Source of the DNA: Hypoxylon rubiginosum
Taxonomy: Eukaryota > Ascomycota > Sordariomycetes > Xylariales > Hypoxylaceae
NCBI GenBank assembly: GCA_902806565.1
Contig: CADCXA010000067.1
Location: forward strand, 1 to 64,000
Length of the DNA: 64,000 nt
Reading direction: 5' to 3'
Part shown: in pieces, positions 53,101-64,000 of the stretch
How the letters are laid out: each line of letters opens with the position of its first letter
How positions within the stretch are numbered: position 1 is the stretch's first letter
Made by a program: the position numbers and the translations under genes
The notes under the pieces: model-generated
What the model saw: only the letters and a program-made list of their open reading frames with translations
The model's database searches: none
Told to the model about the DNA's origin: nothing

Positions 53101-56100
53101 CGCTTTTTCTGCATGGCCATAATCTGAATTGGCAGGACATCAACCCAACCGCTAACCTTGGGATAAGTCCGCTTCACGACCTCCCCCCTTATCCTTGGGA
53201 TTACTCAGCTGGACTCCAGTGGCATGAGCCTCGTGTCAGTGCCGAGGTGCGTAACCGAAAGTATGCACGTCACGAACTCCTCGGGTCGCAGCAAACGGGC
53301 GGAGACGGTATTCACTGGCTGTGGCGTAACGTACTGCGTCTCGACGAGATACCATGGTTACGTGACCATCGGTTCGAATCGCGAATCGTGTTTCCAGCTG
53401 CTGGATATCTCGCTATGGCTATAGAAGCTCTCTCCCAGACCGCGCCGCGTTCAGCGGCATCGTTCGAGTTCCGCAATGTAAGCATCAGCGCGGCTCTTGT
53501 CCTAAATGACGAGAGCTTTGATGGGAGGAACGCAGTTGAGTTGCATACAACTATGTCAGCAAGAAAGCTATCAACAACAACTATCTCGGCGGAGTGGTAC
53601 GACTTTTGTATCTCGGTACGTGAACTTGAGGCCCAACTGAGCGGGTGGGGTATAACCAAGCCGGTATACTCCATTCAAGCCCTCAGTCTATATTCTGTTT
53701 GGTTTCTGCCCACGGGCTACAGCGCCGGCTAATTGATTTCATAGTCATGGAAGGCGAGTCAATCAACAATCCATTGCGCAGGAGGGGTACGGATGGTAAC
53801 CTCGGACAGCTACATGAAGGTCGTAAACGCAGTGACTCTCCAGGAAACGGATGGATTTGAAGAGTGGTCCAACATGAGCCCGTGGTATAAGAAATTTGAA
53901 CAAGAAGGGCTCTTTTTTGGCGAGAGCTTCCAATCCGTGACGAGACTCAGGACCCATAGAAGCAGGACCCGCCGCGAGGCCGTTGCGATTGCTCGCCTAG
54001 AGCCAAGCTGCTCGATGCAAGCCAAGAGCACGCGATACCCCATGCACCCTATTATCATAGATGCATGCCTGCAAGCTGGGATTTTTAGTGATACTGGGGG
54101 AGACATAACTGCTCTTCGAGCATACCTCCCCGTTTTCCTGGAAGGATGTCACATTCGGACCTATGCACTGGAGAAATCGACCCAGGACTGCGCCTTCCTC
54201 CACAGTCGATCTACCGTGACCAGTATATCTACCAGAAGAATTGATTGTACACTCCAGGATGCACATGGTGAACCGCTGATACATTTCCAGCAGGTCCGAA
54301 TGTCGCAGCATGTGCCCATGAGTGTGCAAGAGTCGTCAGACTCCCGCCAGCCGTGTTTGCGCGTGGACTGGAAGCCCGATGTACAGCGACTATGCTCAGG
54401 TGCCGACAAGGCACTCGGCAGAATCATAGAAGCATTCGTCGACAATGTTGAAGATATTGATTCAGCAGACGATCGCCGTCTAGCTGTCGTGGGGGCTTTA
54501 ATCGACCTCGTCGCGCATATGAATCCCCAGATGAGGGTCCTGGAACTTGGAGAGGGTTGCAGCTGCAAGACCGATAAATGGTTAAGTCTGCTCCATGAAG
54601 GCACGGGATTCCAGCGTTATCGATCATGGCATAAAGGAACACTCGACAGCGATGGAGCAGTTATGATAGACGACAGTCACAAGGGCCCGTTTGATCTCGT
54701 CGTCATTCCTAGCGTACGTCCTGCCCCGATCCAGAAATGAGAGACATCCTAACACAGCTGCAGCGATCTTCTTCAGAAAAATATTGGCTAGCAGCTCCAG
54801 ACATCAGGGCGATAGTTAAAGACCCGGGGGTTGTGATCACTCGCAAGGCAGACGCTGCCATGACCACATTGACGCAGGCAGGTTACCTCGTATTCGAGGT
54901 TGAAGGCCAGATACTTCTTGCAACGACCCCCTACGATAAACCGAAATGCGTCTTGAACCGCAGGGAGGTTATTATCATCGTGAGTAAACGTTCCAGTATC
55001 GGGTTGGATACACTAACTTTTCAAGGTCCATGAGCCTTCCATTACTGCAATGGCATTTGCAGATGTAATGGCCACGTACTTCCGGCAAGGGGCCGGGGTG
55101 GCGAAAGTACAGATTGTGCCACTCAGAGACGTTGACCACAAACAGCTACGCAGCGATATCAATTGCGTCTCTCTAATAGAGGTAGAAAGACAATTTCTAG
55201 CTTCAATGAACCAAGACGATATGGATCTCCTGCGCAAAGTTACCAACGTGGTGACGAATATCCTATGGGTAACTGGTTCGGGCATGTTAGGAAAAAATCC
55301 GGATCCGAATTTGACGCTATCCAGCGGGCTCTCTCGAGCACTCATGTTGGAGCAGCCTTCTCTTCTTTTCTCGGTGTTAGATGTGGGATCCATAGACGTC
55401 GACAATTCAGCGATACTTTCGACGTGTGAAAATATCGTTCAGATCCTAAGTCCGTATCGCAGTATGGATGACAGGGAGTTTATTCAGAAGGACGGCATCC
55501 TGTACATCAGCCGCTTCGTTCCCGATTTCCATGCCAGTTCGCTATTCCGCCGCCGACTAACAGGCCATGGAGCAGTACAGCTGCAGAAGCTTCGAGCCGT
55601 TCGACATGCGCGTATCTCAGTAGATAAAGCAGGTGTAACGGAGACGATACACTTCCAGCAAATAAACGAGCAAAGTACAAATCCACCAGTCGGATTCATA
55701 GATGTACTGGTAAAAGCCGTGAGCCTAAACGCAAAGGATATATACAGCCTTAACGGGCGACTCGAGACCCATGAGGCCACTAATGCGATGGAGTTTAGCG
55801 GTGTTGTTGCGGAGACGGGACCCGACGTGACCAAATTTGAACGTGGTGATCGTGTGGTAGTGATGGCGCCTACTTATCTGTCAACAATTGTACGTGTGCC
55901 CGCATGGGCAGCACACAAGATGTTGCCAGAGGAGCTTTATGACGTTATGCCAACCCTCGGAGTGGCTTATACGACAGCTTTGTATGCGTTGCGAAACCGT
56001 GCAAATCTAAGACAGGGCGAGTCAATCCTAATTCATAGTGGCGCCGGAGCATTTGGCATGGCCGCCATCACAGTCGCTCAGCGAATGGGTGCCACTATAT

Positions 56101-57970
56101 ATACCACGGTCGGATCTGAAGCCAAGCGCAAATTGCTAGTCGATTTTGGGGTCCCCGAGGCAAACATATTCAGCTCCCGTGATACCTCCTTTTCAACTCA
56201 CGTCAAAGTCGCAACCGAGGGGCGAGGAGTCGATGTGGTCGTAAATTCTCTCGTTGGTGACCTACTGCATGCTACCTGGGCTTGCATCGCTCCATTTGGA
56301 CGCTTTGTCGAGATAGGTAAGAAGGAGTTGGTAGATGCAGGCAAGCTGGATATGCATGTCTTTTTGCGAAACGCGACGTTCACTGCCTTCGACATGAGTG
56401 ATCTGTTCTTCCATCAGGACGCTTACCATCGCGATCTCCTTGCCAGGTACGTCTAAACGCGGTCATGCTAATCTTAGTAGACATGCTGACGTCTTGGCCA
56501 ATGACAGATTAACCGTGGAAGTACTTGAACTGTATCGCTCTGGGCAGATCAAACCGGCGCCCATTAAAGTATTTCCAATAACGGAGATCGTTCGAGCCTA
56601 CAGGTATTTTGCTTCCAGAGATAGAATAGGCAAGGTTGTTATTTCATTGGAGGACGCTGATGCATATGTCCCGGTATTCCCAAATCCCCTTCTTCCTAGT
56701 CAGACTTTCCTCTAATCAATACCAACAGGTAGCGCCGCCCAAATACTCGACGCTCCTTGACCGAGAAAAGGTCTACATTCTCATAGGGTGCCTTGGGGGA
56801 CTAGGCCGAAGTATCAGTCGCTGGATGGTAGCTCGAGGTGCTCGCAACTTGATTTTCCTAGGAAGGTCAGGATGCGATAAACCAAGTGCACAAGACATGG
56901 TATCTCACCTTGAAAGCGCTGGGGCTAGCATAACAGTAATTAGAGGCGACGTGACTCACGTCGAAGATGTCACAGCTGTCATGACTGCTTGCCAGGCGAC
57001 TCATAAGCCTATAGGGGGCGTTATACAGGCAGCTATGGGACTTCACGAAGGCCTCTTCTCCCAATTGACAAGCGACGGGTGGCATACGGCGATTCAACCA
57101 AAATTGGCGGGTTCTTACAATCTTCACGAGGCTCTCGAAGGCCATGACGCTGATCTAGATTTCTTTATGTTGATGTCGTCGGTATCGGGAAGTGTTGGCA
57201 CCGCAACGGAAAGTAACTACTGCGCGGCGAACGGATTTCTCGATGCGTTTGCCCAATGGCGCCGTTCCCAGGGAAAACCAGCTGTCTCAGTTGGGTTCGG
57301 CATGATCTCGGATGTCGGCTATTTGCATGAGAATCCGAGCATAGAGGCTTTACTCCTGCGAAGGGGCATCCAGCCCCTGAACGAAGCCGAGTTTCTGCAG
57401 GTCGTGGACCTTGCGCTTGCCAGAGATATGGGCAACGACAAGGTCAAGAGTGATTTCGCTTCACCAGCACATATTCTCACCGGATTGGATCCGTCTGGAG
57501 TTCGTCGTCTGAGAGAACAAGGTTTCGATGTAAGCCACGCATCAATGCAGGATCCCAGAGCATCAGTTCTATGGACGACACTGTCAGGGAGCGAGGGAAG
57601 CGCAAGCCTTGGACCAGAACAGAATGTTGAGACTGGCTGTGTCCAGTCTGCTCCATGGCTAAAATCAATCCCAGTTCACAGTATCAAGCTCTTTGGACCC
57701 GAGGCAGCTGCGCCGTCATTACAGGCTGCCGTGTTGCGATTGGTGCGAAAGCACTTTTCTAGCCTCATTCTTATGCCCCCAACTCAAATCGATATGGATA
57801 TTCCGCTGGTCAGGTTCGGGGTTGATAGTATGATTGCTTCCGAGCTTCGCACATGGATATGGTCTAGTTTTCGAGTCGACGTAACATTCCTCGATCTCAT
57901 GAGCACGCATAATACCCTACACACACTTGCTGACTCATTAGCAGAAAAACTAGTGGGAAGTACAGGTTAA
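50132..57970 (+). CDS. Highly reducing type I polyketide synthase (KS-AT-DH-degenerate MT-ER-KR-ACP)
   Basis: Eleven exons: 50132-50204, 50267-50738, 50793-51101, 51185-51395, 51466-51589, 51655-53615, 53745-54713, 54758-54979, 55026-56446, 56508-56673 and 56729-57970, giving 2389 aa. KS: GMACRLPGG, catalytic Cys189 (DTACSSS), His324 (VECHGTGT) and His362 ([10 protein letters not shown]). AT: Ser639 in GHSSGE. DH: His968 ([11 protein letters not shown]) and Asp1156 ([10 protein letters not shown]). The methyltransferase region is short and degenerate ([10 protein letters not shown]). [14 protein letters not shown] from ~1784. [11 protein letters not shown] from ~1996 and Tyr2140 (NYCAAN). ACP: Ser2343 in GVDSM. 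There is no thioesterase or reductase at the end. It probably builds a reduced, unmethylated linear chain released by partner enzymes; the flanking SDRs and cupin suggest a salicylaldehyde product. Confidence 0.9.
51601..51626. repeat. Tandem 13-bp duplication inside PKS intron 5
   Basis: CGAACATAGAACG occurs twice back to back within the intron 51590-51654. The intron still has a GCTAAC branch site and TAG acceptor. Confidence 0.9.
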
Positions 57971-58297
57971 GAGAGCATGGCGCATACCTGCTATGTGACC
58001 AGTGAGTTCGGCAATAACTTAGATTTTCCAATACGCTTCGATGGTTCCGGGGAGCTTCATGTTTTCTTGCAAAGTAAAAGTTTCAGATTACGCCAGAGAT
58101 TCCCGAAGTGCACAGATCACGTGATCATGCTGTACGAATTTAACCCCACGGCACCCCATGGGGCAGAAAAGACCAGTGAGAATTAATAGGGGCAATTGGA
58201 AAGAATCATATGAATCAATATATTACGTATGGCATTCTCTATCTGAATGCACTCTTGTCTGACACGTAGATACATCTTGTCTTTGGACTCCGTTTCC
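57971..58297. other. Convergent intergenic gap after the HR-PKS
   Basis: The HR-PKS and the hemerythrin-like gene converge here. The 69-codon frame at 57977-58186 shows no domain and is not supported as a gene. Confidence 0.4.
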
Positions 58298-59144
58298 TCA
58301 GACCAACGGTCGCATCCTCCCCCACCTGTCGCACGGCGCAAAGGCCCACCAGTCACGATGAACCCACCAAGCCAGATTCCTCAACCCCCATACAATTGCC
58401 GCCGGAATCGGCGGGAAATCCTTATGAATACCATCCTCATAATCCACGTCATGCGTAGCCACAAGAAACACAGCTCCGGCTAGGATACCGAGTTCGTGAT
58501 GGGTCTTCTCAGACTCGACCGCGAACCGAGCATGGAACCCCTTCAGCGTCTCACCCCACTTATTTAGGGCGACGAAGGAAGGGATCTCATCCGCCAGGTG
58601 CTGCCAGAGCGCCGGAGCGAAGCCATCAATCAGCCTCACGAATTCTTTTCCGTCGTACTGCGCCTCGCCTGCAAGACATCGTCGCACGTAAGCCACTAAT
58701 GCTTTCAGGCCTGGTTGAAAGGCATCGTGCTGCTCGGTGTTGACTTGCATGATGCCCTTTTCCCCGGTCATCTCTTCGAGGATCGGGAAGAAGATGTCGT
58801 CTTCGATCCTGTGGTGGTGTTCGACGCCCTCGTACCATATCTCTGTAAATTGAAGAAAAGGCTGCTGCTGTTCCGGTCTGATGTGAGGGGCTTGAAGATA
58901 AATCGCGTTGAGGGACCGAATCATCACGTTGTGCGCACACGCCATTTGCGTAGCGGCGTTGATAAATTCATCGGCCTAATGATGCCTACATTAGTACGAG
59001 CACCTAGTACAAGAAAAAAAAGATCAAGTGATTTTGATCGCTGAAGAAAAGCGCGCAAGTGTGTACCTTTTCATCATCGCGAAGCTGATACGTTGGTGTT
59101 GGCAAAAGTTGGAATGGATGATCGGCATAAACCTTGGCCATCAT
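58298..59144 (-). CDS. Hemerythrin-like (HHE) domain protein
   Basis: Two minus-strand exons, 59144-59067 and 58975-58298, giving 251 aa (or 250 if the second of the two adjacent ATGs is used). Splicing joins TYQLRDDEK to ADEFINAATQMACAHNVMI. Candidate iron ligands are in MACAHNVMIR, VEHHHRIEDDIFFPILEE, TEQHDAF and EKTHHELG, the arrangement of the HHE cation-binding four-helix bundle. Such fungal proteins are thought to bind a di-iron centre and to act in oxygen, iron or redox handling; some sit beside metabolite clusters. The C-terminus is tryptophan-rich (AWWVHRDWWAF). Its role here is unknown; it could be an accessory cluster gene or a neighbour. Confidence 0.85.
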
Positions 59145-59713
59145 GCGACTGTCTTCAAACTTTCAGGTAAAATCGCTCCCTACCTCCGATACTGATTGAT
59201 GCGAGAAAAGCTAAGGATGTAATTATTTCCAGGTTCCCGATATAAAAAGCGTTGTTTCTTTTCCCTTGAAAGGTTGTTGAAAGGTGTGGTACTGATGGGA
59301 AGCACATGCCGCATCGTTACCCCTATTTTGTAAGTTCCCCGCGGCGCCAACACGACCGTTGGAAGAAGAGCGTGCCGAACCAACATTTTAATATACTGTT
59401 GGTGCCAATGCAATGCCATGCATCCTTACATGCTTTAGGTCTGATCCGGAATGTACCCAAGGCAGCCAGTACCTACCTAGTTAAGGTAACATTACTACTG
59501 ACCAACCTCAACGAAGACATGCCGTAGGATTCTACGTGTAGCCATGAAGCGAATACACCGTAACGTACTGAAGATGTTACAGATGTGTCGACATATAAAA
59601 ATAGAATAGCCTCATTAAGAAGATGTACGAAAGTTCGTGACTGAAATTGATGCGGATATGCCTTGGGCATCACGATCAAGTGCGATTCCCACCTTCTTCG
59701 CTTTACTCTCTGT
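59145..59713. other. Intergenic region, hemerythrin-like to MFS
   Basis: 569 bp between two minus-strand genes; no gene supported. A CTACCTAGTTAAGG motif lies near 59471. Confidence 0.4.
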
Positions 59714-61678
59714 TTATACCTTCAGATCTTCACCAGAGGCAACTTGACTTACTTGTTCGTCGCCCTCCTTCTTCCCCAGGTCCTTCCAGCCCATGCCCCA
59801 GAGCACGATCACACCAGCGGCAGCCATCGCAGCAACCAGATAAAACACCCGGTCTATACTGTTAGCATATGCCACAAGCACGCCGTCGAGGTCGCTAGCT
59901 TGCACAGCTTCCCGGAACCGTGTAGCACCCGCCTGGATTATCCTGGCGGTGTCGGCACGAGGTGCGTGCTGAGGGATCTGGGTTTTCAAGCTCTCGATGA
60001 AAATTAACTGGCACAGGCTAAGGACTATGGCCGGGCCTAGAGATTGCGTGAAGACGATAAAAGCCATTGCAGACGAGAGCTCTTCTCCCGTTACAGCGTT
60101 TTGGATGGTAATGATTGCCTAAAATACGAAGGTCAGCTCAAATCATAGTCAAATAGGCGTGTATGACCAATGTGTCAGTAGGTGTTGAATCATGACAGTG
60201 GAATGGGGAAACGTACCACTTGAAGACCAAGTCCAGACCCTACCCCAGAGATTATCTGAAACCCAACCCAGTATCCGGTAGGACTACCGGGCTGCAGTAA
60301 CGAGTACAGCCCGCTGCCTACTGACAGGAGAACGGTTGAGGCCAAAGCCAAAGGGATTATGTAGCCGATCTTCATTACTGGAGTCAACGTTAATATCACT
60401 ACCAGGTAAACCAACGAGATGATAGGTGCGGGTTTTCCAGGGTTTTAACTTACTCAAAGCTCCTGATGAAACAGCGACGAAAAGTTGTGGCAGAATCGTT
60501 GGCAAAAGGTATACCCCGCTAAGTATGGCTGTAGCCTCGTTGATAGCCTGGAAGTATATTGGTAGATAATATGTCGCTCCATATATCGCCGCAAATAGAA
60601 ACGCCTGGTAGAGACCCGAAGACCAGACGGCGGTGCGGCTAATCATCGAGTGCGGAAGCAAGGCCTGTTCCCCCTTGTGTTGGTTCCAGAAGAACCAGAC
60701 AATTGCTGTAACGCCAGCTCCGCAAAACAGACCGATAACTTGCGAGGAGTTCCACGCGTAGTTGTTGCCTCCGAACTGAAGAGCCAGGAGGAGTTGCAGA
60801 ACGGCGCCGGCAAAGAGCATGAATCCGAGCAGGTCAAGATAGCGATGTAACCTTAGAAGCACGGCCATGGGTTTCTGTTTGGTTGTCTGCTCAGGTATGC
60901 GGATGAGGAGTATCACGAGAGCGACGATAGCTCCAATGGGGAGATTAATATAGAAGCCTAGCTCCTGTTAGTATGAAACACTACATACCTCATGCCTGGT
61001 ACTTTGTTGCGCATTCAAGTTCCAGGACTGAAGAAATAAACTTACACCACCGCCACGTATATCCCGATGTGAATGCTCCTCCAATCAGCGGCCCAATAAC
61101 AAGTCCAAGTTGATTAACTATAACTCTAGGTGAGCTTGTATGAGAATGGTTGGATTGATGAATTGGTACATACATCCCATGGTCATGCCAATCAAAGCTG
61201 GGGGTTGTCAGTATCTGCATAACACTTCGAAAAAATGTGCTGGGTCTGCAGGCTTACATGGTCTTTTCTCGAGCGGTGCACAACTGGAAACAATAATCAA
61301 AGCACCGTTGATGATTCCTGCCGCGCCGAATCCCGCGATCGCACGGCCGACTATGAGCATCGTAGAGGAAGCGGCAGCTCCACAGAGTACTGAGCCAATC
61401 TCGAAGATTCCGAAAAAGGTCAGGAAAGACCACTAGTTTCCCAACGGTTAGAAACTCGTGTGTTTGCTACTAAAAGAGCTCGAACACGAACCTTGGTGTT
61501 GAAATAACCGTATATCTTCCCCGTCAAAGGTTGAGGAGCCGCGCTGGTGCAGTTTCAGCAACTGCTTCGCTTGTCTTGAAATGGAGGGATGGAGAACTCA
61601 CCTCCCAAATTGATAGGCACTGGCATACCAGCCGACGTCTGCAAGAGAATTGAATTCATCTGTAATCCGCGGAATGGC
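59714..61678 (-). pseudogene. MFS (DHA14-type) transporter, 5'-truncated
   Basis: Minus-strand exons: 61678-61602, 61543-61492, 61432-61258, 61197-61174, 61117-61046, 60957-60454, 60377-60217 and 60118-59714, giving 489 codons including the stop. The reading starts AIPRITDEFNSLADVGWYAS, which in 14-helix fungal drug/metabolite exporters follows the first transmembrane helix. Later family segments: [62 protein letters not shown] and SGVGSGLGLQ. The upstream exon with the start codon, first helix and MFS loop is not found; the sequence passes through GCCAAA repeats into RIP DNA at about 61.8 kb. The gene is probably inactive, or its first exon lies beyond the block. It could once have exported the cluster product. 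Confidence 0.8.
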
Positions 61679-61747
61679 CTAGTCGCATGGAATCAATGGT
61701 CGTCAGTGTTATTATCTCGAATGCCTCCGCTGTAAATTTACGCTAAA

Positions 61748-61802
61748 CCGCCAAAGTGACAAAAGTGCCAAGTTCGCCAAATCTGCCAAATCTGCCAAAC
61801 TT
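61748..61802. repeat. Degenerate GCCAAA-containing short repeats at the RIP boundary
   Basis: Five or six irregular copies of a unit like TCTGCCAAA/GTGCCAAG/CCGCCAAAG follow one another exactly where normal sequence gives way to AT-rich DNA. Confidence 0.75.
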
Positions 61803-64000
61803 GTAAAATAAGCTAAAACTATAATATATATAATTCCCATACTATATAAATATATTAGGTTCTTAATAAATTAATATACTTTATTAATTTAAATTAAAAA
61901 AAACTTATAACAGTTAATTATAATTATATTTAAACTTAAAATTAAGTTTATTATATTTATAAGATATTTATAATAATATTTAAATTATTATAAAATTATT
62001 ATTAAATTATTATTAAATTATTATTAAGTTATAATTAAGTTATTATTAAACTATAATTAAACTATTATTAAACTATAATTAAATTATTATTAAATTATAA
62101 TTAAGTTATTATTAAATTATATTTAAATTATAATTAAATTAAGGTTTTTATATTATAAAATATATAAAATATTATATTAAAAATTTTTAAAGTTTTTAAT
62201 TAAATTAATAATTTTAATAATATAACTTATTATATATTAAGTAATAATTTCCTTACTTATTTTAATTTTAATATTTTAATAATTATATATTAAAATTTTT
62301 TAAATTTTTATTATTTAAATAAAATTATAAATTTATTTATTATTTTTAAAGTTTAAATAAAAAATATATAATCCTTATAATTTAAATAAAAGGTTTAATT
62401 TATTAATATTAAAAAACATATAAATTAAGTTTATTTATATATAAAATTTTAATATTAAAATAATATAATAATTTTTTAATTTATAATTTTATTATTTAAA
62501 TAATAAATTTTATATATATATATAATTAAATTTAAAGGTTATATATTAAAAAATTAATTAACTTCTTTTTATAATTTATATAATTTATTAGTTAAAATAA
62601 ATTAAAGTTTTTATTATAACTTTAAAAATTTATTTAAAAATAATTAATTATAAAAACTTAAAACCTTAAAATATAAACTTATAAATATAAATAAAATAAC
62701 TATTATAAATAAATATTATTTATATTTAATTTATTTTTTATTTAAATAAATATTAAATAAAAAAAAATATTAAATATTATATAAAATATTATTATAAGAT
62801 ATTTTATTAATAAAAATATTAATATTATAAAATAATAATATTATTATAAGATTATTTAAATAATAAAAGAAATTAAAATATTATTATATAAAAAGTAATA
62901 AACCTAATAATTATAAATGTTTTTATATATATAAAAATAATAAATAAAAAAGTTTATTAAATAAAAGAATTTATTATATTTATTTTTAATATTTTTAATA
63001 ATATAAGTATTTAATACCGTTATTTTAAAGGTTATAATCTCCTAAATAATAAAAGTTAAATTTTTATAATAAGATTTTAATTTTAATAAATATAAAAAAC
63101 CTTTAAATTTATATATTAATATTGTAATAACTAACATTTAAAAAACTTTAATTTTAAAAAAATTAATATAAATTATTATAAAAAATAAATTAATAATAAC
63201 TTAAATAATATTTTAAATTTTATATACTAGATATAAGCTTATTAAAAAAAACCTATAAAAATAATTAAATTATTATTATATATATTTTTATAATTTAATT
63301 TATAAGATATTTAAAATATATTTAAAATAAGATTTTCTTTTTATAATTTAAAGTAAATAATTTAATTATAATTTTATATATAATATATCTTTAAAAAGGT
63401 TTATAAAAACTAAATTATTTTTATATATTATAATGTTAAATATAATATAAAAAAGAACTTTTATTATAATAAATTAAAAAAAATTATATAAGTTTTAAAA
63501 AACTAATAAAATTAAAACTTTTAATAAATAAAAATAATAATTTTTATTATTTAATATTTATTTATTTAAATATATATTTAAGTATTAATATTTTAAATAA
63601 TAAAATAATATCTAATAAACTAAATAAGTATTTATTTAAATAAAAAATAATTAATAATTAAAATAATTATTTTTATTATTTTAATAACTTTATGTTATAA
63701 GTATATATCTAAGAAATAAATAATTTATAATTACTATAAAAAATAATATATAAATTTTTAATATTTCTTAAATTTATTTTTTTATTTTTAAAATACCTGA
63801 TAAATAACTATATAATTATATTTATTTTACTTTTATTTATTTTTTTATTTTATTTAATTAAGTTATATACCATGTTATTTTATTATATAAAAACTTATTA
63901 AATATTAATACTAGTTTTTTTTTATTTTTTTTATATTATTTTAAGTAATTTTTTAAACTAATATATTTATTAAAATATAAATGGTTCTTATTTTTAATAA
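61803..64000. repeat. AT-rich RIP-degraded block at the right edge
   Basis: Nearly pure A/T with CA and TG almost absent, as on the left side. No gene seen. It continues beyond the window. Confidence 0.88.
61996..62138. repeat. 11-bp tandem repeat, 13 copies
   Basis: Thirteen consecutive 11-base units, consensus TTATTATTAAA with variants such as CTATAATTAAA and TTATAATTAAG, fill this stretch without gaps. Units differ mainly by single base changes (T/A and transitions). Possibly a minisatellite later altered by RIP. Confidence 0.85.

Noticed and set aside
54714..54757. Apparent frameshift in the HR-PKS between the DH and ER regions
   Set aside because: A 44-nt intron with GTACGT donor, CTAAC branch site and ACAG acceptor joins the two frames in correct phase, so no mutation needs to be assumed.
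61996..62138. Regular repeat array considered as CRISPR
   Set aside because: Units are contiguous 11-mers without spacers, in a eukaryotic genome; it is a tandem repeat.

Overview
The window looks like nuclear DNA of a filamentous ascomycete (Pezizomycotina). Genes carry many short spliceosomal introns (43 to 129 nt, mostly 50 to 70). Gene families are typical of mould secondary metabolism. The gene-bearing block (about 26.6 to 61.8 kb, normal base composition) is walled in by very AT-rich DNA (1 to 26.6 kb and 61.8 to 64 kb) in which CA and TG dinucleotides are almost absent. That is the footprint of repeat-induced point mutation (RIP). A class such as Sordariomycetes is plausible but cannot be fixed from the sequence alone.

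Layout. 1-20280: RIP-degraded repeats, including a 156-bp direct repeat (14933-15088 and 19972-20127) that looks like the LTRs of a dead ~5.2-kb retroelement. 20281-22080: two less-mutated islands; the second holds a ruined secreted cyanovirin-N-homology (CVNH) gene. 22080-26600: more RIP DNA. 27133-28926: F-box/ankyrin gene with an in-frame stop. 30706-31856: NmrA-like reductase. 32384-34335 (+) and 35000-36828 (-): two cytochrome P450s. 37490-39021: fungal rhodopsin-like seven-helix membrane protein. About 40259-40745: fold-back (MITE-like) element. 41080-42186 (-): SDR. 43098-44903: BBE-type FAD oxidase. 45279-46288: SDR. 47039-47804: cupin. 48178-49525 (-): Ayr1-like SDR with two micro-exons. 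50132-57970: highly reducing polyketide synthase (HR-PKS), 2389 aa in my splice model. 58298-59144 (-): hemerythrin-like protein. 59714-61678 (-): MFS exporter whose 5' end is lost at the RIP boundary.

How the genes fit together. HR-PKS plus three SDRs, a cupin, a BBE-type flavin oxidase and P450s is the gene set of fungal salicylaldehyde-type clusters (the trichoxide, flavoglaucin and sordarial/pyriculol class). There the HR-PKS, which has no thioesterase, makes a reduced chain that SDRs and the cupin help oxidise, release and aromatise; P450s and the flavin oxidase then tailor the ring and the alcohol/aldehyde state. I infer such a pathway here; the product is not visible. No pathway-specific Zn2Cys6 regulator was found in the window, and the only transporter is 5'-truncated, so the cluster may be partly decayed or regulated from elsewhere.

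Exon-intron models were built by hand from splice signals and family alignment from memory. Total coding lengths are divisible by three for every complete gene modelled except the Ayr1-like SDR, whose last exon is unresolved.
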